From NCBI GenBank assembly GCA_032164245.1, contig JAVMKO010000002.1, positions 88,363,340-88,427,339 of the forward strand: DNA of 64,000 bases, read 5' to 3'. The number at the start of each line of letters is the position of its first letter. The stretch's first letter is position 1. Below, in pieces: positions 50,718 through 60,576 of this stretch. The notes below the pieces were generated by a model. The model saw only the letters and a list, made by a program, of their open reading frames with translations, was not told the DNA's origin and searched no databases. The stretch is from Sternotherus odoratus (taxonomy: Eukaryota > Chordata > Testudines > Kinosternidae). A program made the translations under genes and the position numbers.

Positions 50718-50736
50718 CCCCCCCCCCCCCCCCCCC
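50718..50736. repeat. Poly-C run (19 bases)
   Basis: A homopolymer run 92 bases after the splice donor of the 203-nt exon. On the transcript it is C-rich and could bind poly-C-binding proteins, but no function is shown. The length is prone to sequencing error. Confidence 0.9.
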
Positions 50737-52550
50737 GAATCTTAAAAAGAATCCATTTTACTAGCAAGTTTCCAAAGATTTTTTGGGACAAATTTCCCCT
50801 ACTCCGCTTAATGCCAGAAAAAACTTTGCAAATATTAATGACAACTGGTTACTTTCATTCTAGAGTTTCAGTCTATGTCCTTATTTGCCATTTAAAATGA
50901 GTATCTTAGTTACGGAGCTGTAAATATCTTCTACCTCAGCTCCTGCATTTAGGTTCTACACATGACACCTGTTTACTCCTGTATGCAGTACTAGAAGAAC
51001 AGGGCCCATTAAAATTTATCTTTGGGTTGGGGGAAATCTCAAAAAGAATATTTCCAAATATTTTTGCCTTTGTTAAGATATATAACAAATATGTTCTATT
51101 TAAAGAATCATTATTCCTTTCCAGTGAAATTTGCTTAGGTCAAAATGATATAAATGTGACGGTAGAAGGAAAGCAATTAGAACTAAAAATAGCAAAAATA
51201 CATTTATTTTTCAGATAGAGCAAGGTATAATTATTCTTACAATCTCTCAGGGTGAAATTCACTCCTAAGCAGAGGGGCCTATGTATCTCTCAATTCCCAG
51301 ATTAGGTCAAGTGAGATATGTGTAGGCCCTCTCCACACAGGTAAATTTCATCCTAGGATAATACTGGTAGAGTGAAATTCATCCCAGTTCACAGAGCTTG
51401 TATAAGGGTCTCCAAATCCTTTAAGCTCCAGCATTAAGGTCTCAAGTGATACAGAGAACCTTGTATGGGTCCTCTGTGCTAGGGTGAATTTCACCTAGAT
51501 GTATACATATATGGGGTGAAATCCTGGACCCACTGAAGGCACTGGCAAAACTCCCAATGACTTTTCATAGGGCCATAATGTCACCCATAATGTTATATGT
51601 TTGTTCATTTATTTGCATATATACTATTGCAAAAAACAAACAAAATCAACATGCAAACAACAATTGCAGCAGCAACAACATGTATCAGAGGTCTGAATGA
51701 ACTCCATTAAATCTCAGAAGATGCAAATTAAGTCTAAAACTCCATATTTTATTCATTTGACAACAGCTACAGTGGCACTTGCAATGGGGTTAATGGGGAC
51801 CGGAATGATTGCTGAAGGCTCAAGATGTTGGGACCTCTAGACTTTCATTACGCTATATAATAGAATAGCCCTACAACACTTTTGGCCAAATTATCTGCAG
51901 GTGTCAGTTGACACTGATCTATTGGAGCTGCACCATTTTATACCAGCAGGGTATTTCTTTGGGCCTCTTTGATTTTTTGACAAATAAGTGATATATTCAT
52001 TTTTTGTCACCATAATCATTATGTTAAAGGTGGCTGAAAAGATCTTGTGATAGAACTGATCAATTTTCATGTTAAGTTTGCAAGGCCGTAATAAACAGAG
52101 CTAGGCGAATAATTGATGTTTTTTATTTGGTGGCTGAACTGAAACAAGACCAAAAAAAAAAGTTTAGTTTCAGTTTTTTAAAATTAAATCTAGCTAAATT
52201 TAGAAATGAAACTAATTTCCAACCTTTTAAACAAAACATTTTGGCTTTTTCAGAATCCCCCCCCCCCCCATTTTTTTTTGTTTTTTGGCCAAACTTATTT
52301 GCTCAGTTCAACCCAAATTGGTGAGTAGTTTTGATTGACCCCAAAGTGCAATTTTCAGCATATAAACTATTCATCCAAAAAATGTCACCCAAGTCCAGCA
52401 ATAAAGTCCCATCAAGCATCACACACAATGTTTTGACATTTATAGGACTTTATATCTCTATGGCTTAGGTCTCACACTCCCTTCATGAAACCTTAACAAT
52501 GGGGTTATAATTGAAGTGCAAGTCTTTCTTACAATTATGTGCATTTAGGC

Positions 52551-52633
52551 CCCAGTGCAGCAAAGCACTTAAGCACATGAGAAATCCCATCTGCGTTCCC
52601 TATAGTAGCCAAGCACATGCTTAACGTTAAGTA
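52551..52633. repeat. Old CTTAAG-type repeat split by MITE copy 2 (left part)
   Basis: CAGCAAAGCACTTAAGCACA and AAGCACATGCTTAACGTTAA belong to the family at 29526 and 33766. The sequence resumes after the MITE (53527-53590, GAGTATTCCTATTGGCTTCA, then GGGACTGCTCAGATGCTTC) as the expected other half, so the MITE inserted into the middle of this older repeat. Confidence 0.6.
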
Positions 52634-52778
52634 CAGTAAACCCTCGATTTAACGGACCCCGATTTAACGGACTTCGGATGCAACGGACAAAATTTCCGAT
52701 GCATCCGAAATCCGTTATTCGGGGGCTGCCGGCTCCCGCCCCGGGGAGCCAGGCAGGAGCTGTCACTCCCCGCAGAGG

Positions 52779-53269
52779 TTGACAGCTCCCGCCCGGCTCT
52801 CTGCTGCGGGGAGCCGGGCGGGCGAGTTGACAGCTCCCGCCGGGCTCTCCACAGCGGGGAGCCCGGCGGGAACTGTCAAAACCCCCCCGCCCGGCTCCCC
52901 CTGCAGGGAGCCGGGTGTGGGGGGGAGTTGACAGCTCCCGCCGGGCTCCCCGCTGTGGGGAGCCCGGCGGGAGCTGTCAAACCCCCCCACCCAGCTCCCC
53001 CTGTGGGGAGCCGGGTGGGGGGGTGGGGTTGACAGCTCCCGCCAGGCTCCCCGCTGCGGGGAGCCGGGCGGGAGCTGTCAACCTCTGCGGAGAGCCAGGC
53101 GGGAGCTGTCAACTCCCCCCCCCCCCACCCGGCTCCCTGCAGGGGGAGCCGGGTGGGGGGGGGGGCGGTTGACAGTTCCCGCCCGGCTCTCTGCTGCGGG
53201 GAGCCGGGCGGGCAAGTTGACAGCTCCCGCCGGGCTCCCCACAGCGGGGAGCCCGGCGGGAGCTGTCAA
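52779..53269. repeat. Tandem array of about 53-bp GC-rich hairpins
   Basis: Units read TTGACAGCTCCCGCC ... GGCGGGAGCTGTCAA and are themselves palindromes. Two are perfect: 52928-52980 and 53217-53269, each with 24-bp arms around a 5-base loop. A third (52827-52879) has two mismatches, and further partial units with C/G-run spacers fill the interval. Each unit would fold into a very stable stem-loop in RNA or single-stranded DNA. Confidence 0.92.
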
Positions 53270-53363
53270 ACACCCCCCCCACTCTCCCCCCCAGCCGGGA
53301 CCCGGGTGGGTGGGTTGACGGCTCCCGCCAGGGTCCCAGCAGCCGGGCTCCCGGCGGTGATAA

Positions 53364-53526
53364 AAGTAAAACCTGGACATAACGGACTAATTCGGGCGAG
53401 GGGGGTGTCCATTGTCAGCCGAAAGTCCATTATTTAATAATTTAAAAAAATTATTAAATAACGGACTTTCGGCTTTAACGGACACCCCCCTCGCCCGAAT
53501 TAGTCCGTTATATCGAGGTTTCACTG
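53364..53526. repeat. Fold-back right terminus of MITE copy 2
   Basis: AGTAAAACCTGGACATAACG ... (53364 to about 53442) and the complement of about 53448-53526 match over nearly 80 bases with around eight mismatches, meeting in a TTTAAAAAAATT loop. The inner left arm therefore repeats the element's own outer end. It could be a small palindromic MITE nested in, or generated by, copy 2. Confidence 0.85.
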
Positions 53527-53877
53527 TATATGAGTATTCCTATTGGCTTCAAATGGGACTGCTCAGATGCTTCAAAGAGATGTGTGAGTTTGAGTGCAGC
53601 GCTGTATCAGGGTCTTAAATTAGAACCTTAATTAAAGGTGTGTTAAATTCCTTTGTTTTTAAATAGGAGCTAAAAACGATGACGTACACAGCACTGGAAG
53701 TGTAGTATCTACTCTTTCGTATTGTATAGATCATTGTACTAAATTCATTGACATGGATACTCCATAGTTTTTATGGCCTCTTCTGTCAATGCATATTGTT
53801 AATCCATTCATTGACAACACTGCATCCCTGATCTTGGCAGCAAGGGCCTCTGTTATTGTTAAATCCACACTTTTAAA

Positions 53878-54072
53878 ATCAAAGAATATCAGGGTTGGAA
53901 GGGACCTCAGGAGATCATCTAGTCCAACCCCCTGCTCAAAGCAGGATCAATCCCCAACTAAATCATCCAACAGATTTTTACCCCAGATCCCTAAGTGGCC
54001 CCCTCCAAGGATTGAATTTACAACCCTGGGTTTAGCAGGCCACTGCTTAAACCACTGAGCCACCCCTCCCCA
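53878..54072 (-). mobile_element. tRNA-derived SINE of turtle Cry type
   Basis: Read on the minus strand, it starts GGGGAGGGGTGGCTCAGTGG, which contains a box A-like TGGCTCAGTGG (54052-54062). It continues with a box B-like region (complement of 54009-54025, GGTTGTAAATTCAATCC) and ends in a CR1-type tail (GGTTGGACTAGATGATCTCC ... CCTGATATTCTTTGAT). This layout, a tRNA-like head with a CR1 3' tail, is that of the turtle Cry SINE, which is mobilised by CR1. It is nearly full length. The tRNA-like head is not a tRNA gene. Confidence 0.88.
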
Positions 54073-54179
54073 TGAAGAGAGGCATGAAGGTCAAAAGTGG
54101 GGGGTTGCCTTCCAAAATTCATGTTTGCAGAGTGTGTGTTTGATGAATAATCTTTCAGTTTGCTTCAGAATAGAATTCT

Positions 54180-54298
54180 AGGCTTGACAAAGCCCTGGCT
54201 GGGATGATTTATTTGGGGCTAGTCCTGCTTTAAGCAGGGGGTTGGACTAGATGACCTCCAGAGGTCCCTTCCAAGCCTGATATTCTATGATTCTATGT
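54180..54298 (+). mobile_element. CR1 LINE 3' end
   Basis: GGCTTGACAAAGCCCTGGCT ... GGGGGTTGGACTAGATGACC ... TGATATTCTATGATTCTATG is the classic 3' terminus of CR1 with its ATTCTATG repeat. It is 5'-truncated to about 120 bases. Its last 85 bases are an inverted match to the tail of the neighbouring SINE at 53878-54072. Confidence 0.88.
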
Positions 54299-54299
54299 C

Positions 54300-54845
54300 T
54301 TGGGGGTAGTGTGACTATATTTCCCAAAAGGGAAAATAAAACACCACATGGGGCTGGCCTGAGCCCTATCCCTCTCCCCCTCTGTGTATGGGACTGGCCC
54401 ATTGCCTGCCCACCCTTTCCCCCCTGCCCATTGGGCAGGCCTGAGCCCTGCTGCCTCCCTCATGCACTGGGCTCTTATCCAAGTCCCGCCTGCTCTCCCA
54501 AAGGGGTTTCATTGTCCCTTCCCTGAGCCCTGCCTGTCCCTCCACACGGCTGGCTTGCCCAAACCCTGTCTCCTTGCCATGTGGTGTCTGCCTGAGCCCT
54601 GTTTACTCTCACACATGCCTCCACATGGCTGGCATCACCACTCACTCACCCCCCCCCCACACACACATGTCCTTCTGCGCCTGCTAGGGGCATGTGCCCC
54701 TCTGTTTTAGCTACCATGGGTATTTGTCTCATTTGCTCTTGCCAACTGACCATCAGCCCACTTTCACCAAAAACGTCAGGACGGCCAGGACAGGGCTAAA
54801 AAAAGGGACTGTCCCAGCCAAAACAGCCAAACACTACTTGCAAGG
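54300..54845. repeat. Unclassified repeat with degenerate internal tandem units
   Basis: Between TATATTTCCCAAAAGGGAAA (about 54316) and GGACGGCCAGGACAGGGCTA (about 54780) lie several diverged units built on CCTGAGCCCTGCCTG and CACATGGGGCTGGC, spaced roughly 50-70 bases. I recall similar turtle repeats but cannot name one. Open frames across it are Pro-rich by-products. Confidence 0.5.
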
Positions 54846-55161
54846 GAGGGGGGAAGTGAAACTGTTTGAATGCATTTACATGTGCACTGGTTATTTTATC
54901 TAAGTGCAAAACAAAATTAAACTGTGCATATCCAGTGTAATAAAATACATGCTAGAAATCCATATCCAAAAGGAATTATCAGACATACCCAGTAATAATG
55001 TCCAAAACTGCAGTGTTTCTGCAGTTTTACTTTAGTTTTTTGTGTATTTTGCATATGCATCATGAATTAATATTCTGCAATATTTAATTTTGATATGTCC
55101 ATGCAAATAAGTCCAGGAGGTCTAGCCTTACTAGTGGGCACTATTTAGGAATTCCTACATT

Positions 55162-55253
55162 GCTTGCATCCGACGAAGTGGGTATTAGCCCACGAAAGCT
55201 CATGCTTCAAAACCTTATAGTTAGTCTTTAAGGTGCCACAGGACTTTGCTACC
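55162..55253 (-). repeat. Fold-back family member, single arm
   Basis: GCTTGCATCCGACGAAGTGG ... TTAGTCTTTAAGGTGCCACA matches the right arm of the palindrome at 7660-7750 almost base for base, including the same GGTATTAGCCCACGAAAGCT core. The other arm is absent. Confidence 0.85.
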
Positions 55254-55396
55254 TATCCCAGTGATCCTGTGAAGATGTTAGACTGGAGCTCAGGATTTAA
55301 ATAAAAGCATGGGAGAGAAGATAGAAATGTTGTATTTGTGACTTTCTGGAACCTGCAGAGAGTTAGTTGAAATGTCCTGTGTCATCTTTTGGACAG

Positions 55397-55569
55397 CATT
55401 GACTGCGCTGGAATATTAAAACTTAGAAATTCAGATATTGAACTACGAAAAGGAGAAACAGACATTGGAAGGAAGAACACACGAGTGCGGCTGGTCTTCC
55501 GAGTTCACATCTCACAACCCAATGGGAGAACTCTGTCTCTGCAAGTAGCATCCAACCCTATTGAGTGTT
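55397..55569 (+). CDS. NFATC1: NFATC1 exon joining the DNA-binding and dimerisation domains
   Basis: It completes codon 515 (AT plus C, Ile) and encodes residues 516-572 plus one base. It reads [20 protein letters not shown], then [18 protein letters not shown] and ends near SNPIEC. This is the C-terminal part of the Rel-homology domain, with its conserved basic [13 protein letters not shown] strand, running into the IPT/TIG domain that contacts AP-1 and other partners. The acceptor is TTTTGGACAG at 55387-55396 and the donor is a perfect T/GTAAGT at 55570. Length 173 nt; no disruptions. Confidence 0.97.
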
Positions 55570-56639
55570 GTAAGTAGCAATCACCTTCTTGTTCTTGCCA
55601 GGTATTGTACAACCAATTGCCTGACATAAAGCCTGTCCTTGTCAGTATGTTAAATATTGTTTCATCGCATCTGTCCATTGTCTGAAATGTGCTGTACATC
55701 TCAAAAATGTATTTTACATTGCATGAAAAGTATTACCTATTTCCTTGGCAAAACTATATCTGGTCCCTTGTGCATTCACTCCTACAGGAAGTTCCTTTGC
55801 AATACAAGAAGAGCCACGTTAAGCTGATTTTTGAACTTGAATTGACTTAGGCAAGTTCCTTTATATTGAGAGGCCCTTTCACAGAGATAACTGCTTTTAA
55901 GAGTTTTGGAGAGCTCCATTCCAGCCCCATTTCCCCTTCTTCCCCTCCACCCCCAAATCCCTTTGACAAGGAGCTAGTGAGATATTTAAAATTGCTGTAT
56001 TAGTGTTAGTTTACTGCAGTTTCGGGAAATTCCTAGAAACTGACCTTCAGTATTGGGGTCTTTTTAATAGAACAAACATCACTTTATAACCTGTCTGATT
56101 TGGACATAGACTTCTCTTTCCCCCACCCCGAGATCCCCATTTCATTCTTGCTCCATGAGCCTTTTAAATACAGAAAAAGCCCTTTGCTTCATTTAACTTT
56201 ACAGTTTTTGTCTAGCTGGGAAAAATCAAGTTTCATTCTAACTCCCGTTGCTTCTAGCGCTGGATGAAACGCAACAAGCTTTTGGAGGTTCTTTTTGACT
56301 CAGATTAGCAGATTCAGATTCTAATTCACCGAGCCCTTTTTTAGAGGATCCTTTACCTATCTCTTTTACTTCCCTTTGTTCCACTGAAAGCAGCAACAGT
56401 TTGACAGTCTGCTTTCCCAAACTGCTGTAGGCAGAGGATCTCGTCCATGGCACTCTTGACGGGGAGGAAGGCTCTGAGCTTTCCATCATTCTCACCCATA
56501 GCATCAAGTGTTGGTGGGTTTAGAACCTGCTGCTGCTCTTTGTGACATTCCAAGGAGGGGTGCTCCAGTCTTCATAACATACCTGGGAAGTCCTGTGTAA
56601 TGTAAAATATGGGGTTTCTTGGAAGCACTGTGCTCTTTT

Positions 56640-56769
56640 GGTTTCAGAATAGCAGCCATGTTAGTCTGTATCTGTAAAAAGAACAGGAATACATGTGGAA
56701 CCTCAGAGACTAACAAAGTTATTTCAGAATAAGCTTTTGAAGGCTATAGCCCACTTCATCGGATGCATA
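56640..56769 (+). repeat. Fold-back family member, single arm
   Basis: GGTTTCAGAATAGCAGCCAT, then GTTAGTCTGTATCTGTAAAA, AGAGACTAACAAAGTTATTT and CCCACTTCATCGGATGCA follow the order of the left arm at 7531-7659, as a distinct subfamily with a TTTCAGA start. It stops at the palindrome centre. Confidence 0.85.
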
Positions 56770-57030
56770 GAAGCATCAGAGAAGAGCAGACCCAGATTCC
56801 AGTACCAGAAACTGAGGTGTATCTATCAGGTCTTGAGACCAGAAACCCTTTTGCCTACTACTTAAAACCTTTCCTTCCCAAGCCGATCTCATTTAAAGAA
56901 ACAAAAAAAAATTCTAAGAAAAGTTAAGCCTTTGCTATGTATGCAGACTAGTAGAACCTCCCTAATACTAAGATCTAGAATGGCACAAGCTGGTGTCCTA
57001 AATACTCTATCTAATCTATCTATCTATCTA

Positions 57031-57327
57031 CAGTAGACTCTCGATTATCCAGGATTGGATTAACCAGGATGTGGATTAACCAGTGTGTCAAAAAAGATAC
57101 ACACAACTTGCAGGGTGGCTCAGGCTTTACTGCTGCCCCAAGCACACACACAAAAAAACCCTACCAGGGCGCAGGGCAGCCAGTGAACCAACACCCCCTT
57201 CCCCTGGCATAGGATGGCTGGTGAATCAACCCCCACTCCCCGTATTTCCTATGAATGGTGATTATCCAGGATTTTATTAACCAGAATTATTTTTTCCCTA
57301 TCATCCTGGATAATCGAGAGTCTACTG
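57031..57327. mobile_element. Tigger-like MITE inserted in a TCTA microsatellite
   Basis: The ends CAGTAGACTCTCGATTATCC (57031) and its complement at 57308-57327 are a perfect 20-bp terminal inverted repeat, with similar sequence continuing inward (AGGAT). TA precedes (57029-57030) and follows (57328-57329). Both flanks are (TCTA)n/(TATC)n, so it inserted within a tetranucleotide repeat. It is 297 bp with no transposase. TIR type and TA target place it near pogo/Tigger. Confidence 0.92.
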
Positions 57328-58375
57328 TATCTATCTATCATATGTATTTATTACACTTTTTCCTTCCTCCCCATTTCAGGATCAAAGGCTAATTTTTTCT
57401 AAGGGTCAAATTCTAGCCTGAAGTGCACCTACAAGTAAACCCAAAAATGAGAGCAAGTATAGCCTGATCCTACCTCCCAATTAAATCTATGAGAGTAGGA
57501 TCGTGCTGTACTGTCTAATATTCCAAATTCAGTTATCCAGTAAAAATGAAGCTGGCTATATCTGTGTGCCATGTAAATCAGGGATTGCAGTGTAAAATAC
57601 CATGGACTGAGCTGAAGTGCAATGCATTATCTCCAAACAAAGCAAATATTCTTGCAATATGACAAGTGCAAAAAAAGTGTACCGTATGTTGTTTGAAATG
57701 CAGAAGTCTGAAATAAGCAAGTGTCAAATACGTCATAATCCCTTGGTGCATGTGAGATCAGGAGAACCCAGTAATATGGATAGAGTACTCGCATCATTCT
57801 CGGAAGCAGAGGTGTGCAGGCTGAATACCTCAGTCAAGAATGATGAGATATGTGCCATGAAGATATAGGATACTGTTTGCATGGTCCATGTGCAATTTAG
57901 TACTGAGAGCTTAATGGAACCATGCTCTCCAGCCAGGATCTGTAACTGCTGGGTTACTGAGGTCATGAGTACAGTGTGGTATTTTGCAGAATTTCAAACC
58001 CTGCACTCAGCAACGTGTGCCTATTTTGGACCTAGAAGTTCTTGCTGTCATTTAGGCCATATAAATGTTTGGCATAGGTATGATCAAATATGGCTTTATG
58101 TTATGGGAAATTCCTTTTAAAATAAATAAAATAAACATCCTGTTTTAAATAACACAGAACAAGCTGGTTTTTTTAACTGAACAGAATGTTCTTTGCATGG
58201 TTCTTTTGAATCCATAGTATCTTATATAATAAAAGTATCGTTTACAATTAAAGCACTTAAAACCAGCTGTACACTGATTTTCCTATAGACCTCCTGAATT
58301 TTCTTGAGTTTCTATATCAAACTCTGTCTAATAAAAGTAAAAGTTGGGTCATTTATTTAAGCAATATTTACTGAT

Positions 58376-58431
58376 TTTGTGTGTGTGTGTGTGTGTGTGT
58401 CTGTGGTTGTTTTTTTTGTTTTTTTTTTTTC
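58376..58431. repeat. (GT)n followed by T-rich tract near a splice acceptor
   Basis: About 12 GT units (58377-58400) are followed by TGTGGTTG and T-runs up to 12 long, ending 20 bases before the acceptor at 58449-58450. It may serve as, or extend, the polypyrimidine tract. GU-rich RNA could bind CELF- or TDP-43-type proteins, which is speculation. Confidence 0.85.
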
Positions 58432-58450
58432 TCCTTTTAAAACTCTCCAG

Positions 58451-58591
58451 CTCAAAGATCTGCCCAGGAACTGCCTTTGGTGGAGAAGCAAAGTACTGAC
58501 AGCTTTCCTGTGACTGGAGGGAAAAAAATTATACTGTCTGGCCATAACTTTCTACAAGACTCCAAAGTAATCTTTGTGGAGAAAGCGCCAG
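58451..58591 (+). CDS. NFATC1: NFATC1 IPT/TIG-domain exon
   Basis: It completes Ser573 (T plus CT) and encodes residues 574-619 plus one base: QRSAQELPLVEKQSTDSF, then GGKKIILSGHNFLQDSKVIF and VEKAP. GG-x-LSGHNF-x-DSKVIF is the first half of the immunoglobulin-like IPT/TIG fold that forms the C-terminal Rel lobe. The acceptor is AACTCTCCAG at 58441-58450 and the donor is G/GTATTT at 58592. The next residues in the family (DG...WEMEA) must lie in an exon beyond the window. Length 141 nt; intact. Confidence 0.97.
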
Positions 58592-60576
58592 GTATTTTCT
58601 TTAAAAATAGACAGTCTGCATCCTTTTCTTGTTTTGAAACCCAAAGGAAATTTGATTACTGAATGGTGTAATGTAAACACTGTCATCCCATTTTCTTCCA
58701 TTTTCTACATCATGGGGAGGAGCTGGGTGATCTCAGCTCTGTGTCATGCTACAGTTGTATATAATGCAGTTATAGTTGCAGATATGTTTCATTGCAGGCA
58801 TACAATTGTGACACTGAACGTGAGAGTTTGGAGTTGATTTTTGTAGCAAACCACAATTGTACCTGGCAGGTTTTTTAGTTATTCCAGTCAAAGGCATTCT
58901 AAGAATTTCATCACATTTTAGTGTGAAAACCTACAAGATACTTAAACATCTGCTGCTTAAACATTTTTATAATTAGTGGGGAGATCACATTGACAGCACC
59001 TTGTTGCGGTAGGTTTGATGGGGAAGGGGATGTGGTTTTTTTTCCTTTTGTGGTGAATTTTTTTTTATTGACAATAGAGACCTTTAATCCTGTGTCGGGT
59101 TGTATAGAAAATGTAAGTCTTGAAGGGCTTTGATCATTTATTAGGTGTTTGTGTAAGAGGATTAACATTGTCAAAAGCCTATCCAGGGCAGGCTCATTCA
59201 TTTCAAAGGAACAATTTTATTTTGTCATTAAGAACCCAGGTTTCCCTCCCTCACACACTTTTATTCATCAAGTTTATCGTTACTAGCATCCTGAGTGTCC
59301 CAACTCACCCCCAAATCAATGGGCATTGAGGGCTCTCAGTACCTTATGGGATTAGGCCCTATTTGAAGTTTCAGGTTACAGCATCCATAGGGATTGTAGT
59401 TCATGTCATGATAATGCAAAATATGGTATTTTATTTCTGATGAGACGATGGTTAGAGTAGAGCTGTGAGTAAAAGGCAGGCTGGAAGGAGATAATTGAGG
59501 AGTAGTAGTCTTGATTTGGAATAGGTTTCCCTAGTGCTGGCACAAACCATACATTCCACAGCTGCCTGCTGCAACCCCCTGAACTGTAAGCTGTCTTCTG
59601 AGCTCCTTGAGCACTTAGCATCTCTCAGCCCTTCAACTGTTGGCTTTGACATTCTGTCTGTTTAACCCTTGCCATTCATTAAGTTCCAGTAAGACTATAC
59701 TTCCCTGCTGTGTGACTATTGTCAATGCTATGTTTGGGGGGAGGCATGTGTTGTGCTGAGTCAGGGAATCTCCTTAACAAATCTCCTTTACAAATCCAAG
59801 TAGATGTGAATTTATTTCAGAGTGGTCCCATCAGAACTTGAGCCACTCAAAGAAACCCAAAGAGCCTGTCTGAAATTTCACAATGGGGTTCTGATTTGGC
59901 ATAGTTTAGGTAATCAAAACTATACCTAGGAATATCTCCAGTAACGAGAATAGCTCAGATTCTCTGTTGGTGCAAATTGGCTCCATTGACTTCAAAGGGC
60001 AACTTTTGACTTCAGTGGAACTACATTGATTTTACACCTGCCGAGAATCTGGCCAGACGTGCCTGAGCAGTAATGCAGATATCTGTCTGTTTTTTTTAGA
60101 AAGTGAAAGAATTACAACTTAAAAATACAAGTTACAGAGTCTGAGTGAATTGGGAAGAGGGAAGAAAAGATTGTTTTATTTCTGTTTAGTCCTCCATGTA
60201 TGCAAATGGGTTAGGATGACATTTCAAAAATGAAAACCTAGACTGGACTCATTACAGGAAGGAAACTGCCTTAAAGGTTGCCCTCTTTGATGCATGTTTT
60301 TTCTGCTTTATTTTCTCACTGCACTGGAAACATTTTGAAACATCATTCTTAAAGGGTACCTCTGAATATGAAGCTATCCAGTCATCTGCAGGTAACATCG
60401 CTTGGGTACATAGCTATCCCTTTTTTCAATATTACTTGCCAAAATCAAAATTTGCAGTATGCAGCCTTAAGTTACAGGGATCCAAATAAAGACCCAATCC
60501 TGCAGTTCTTACTCAAACAAAAATCAGTCAAGGGGAGCTTTGACGGCTCCTAGAATGCAAGATCAGATCCAAAATA

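Larger units (their letters stand above)
52634..53526 (-). mobile_element. Tigger-like MITE with hairpin-rich GC core (copy 2)
   Basis: It begins CAGTAAACCCTCGATTTAAC and ends with the complement of CAGTGAAACCTCGATATAAC. TA flanks it at 52632-52633 and 53527-53528. Its left shoulder matches the right shoulder of copy 1 (both carry GTCCGTT, TCGATTTAAC and GATGCATCCG-like words). Its right shoulder matches the left of copy 1, so the two are in opposite orientation. The core is different: palindromic CCGGGCTCCCC/GGGGAGCCCGG units instead of the copy-1 minisatellite. At 893 bp it is the longest MITE in the window. Confidence 0.88.
50627..55396 (+). other. NFATC1: NFATC1 intron rich in GC hairpin and SINE/CR1 insertions
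   Basis: This 4.8-kb intron runs from GTAAGA to TTTTGGACAG. It contains a 19-base C run (50718-50736), the large MITE copy 2 (52634-53526) inserted in an older repeat, a Cry-type SINE, a CR1 3' end, a tandem-rich unclassified repeat and a fold-back fragment. 50740-52550 shows no repeat or coding signal that I can support. Confidence 0.85.
55570..58450 (+). other. NFATC1: NFATC1 intron within the IPT/TIG coding region
   Basis: This 2.9-kb intron runs from GTAAGT to AACTCTCCAG. It contains a fold-back repeat (56640), a Tigger-like MITE (57031), and a GT/T-rich tract close to the acceptor (58376-58431) that adds to a long pyrimidine-rich region before the 3' splice site. Nothing coding is seen. 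Confidence 0.85.

Noticed and set aside
52569..53437. CRISPR-like array of regularly spaced palindromic repeats
   Set aside because: Repeat units are GC-rich self-palindromes with C/G-run spacers inside a TA-flanked MITE in a vertebrate intron. There are no unique spacers or cas genes.
54009..54072. A tRNA gene suggested by box A- and box B-like sequence
   Set aside because: The sequence continues into a CR1-type tail, so it is the head of a SINE. The cloverleaf is not intact.
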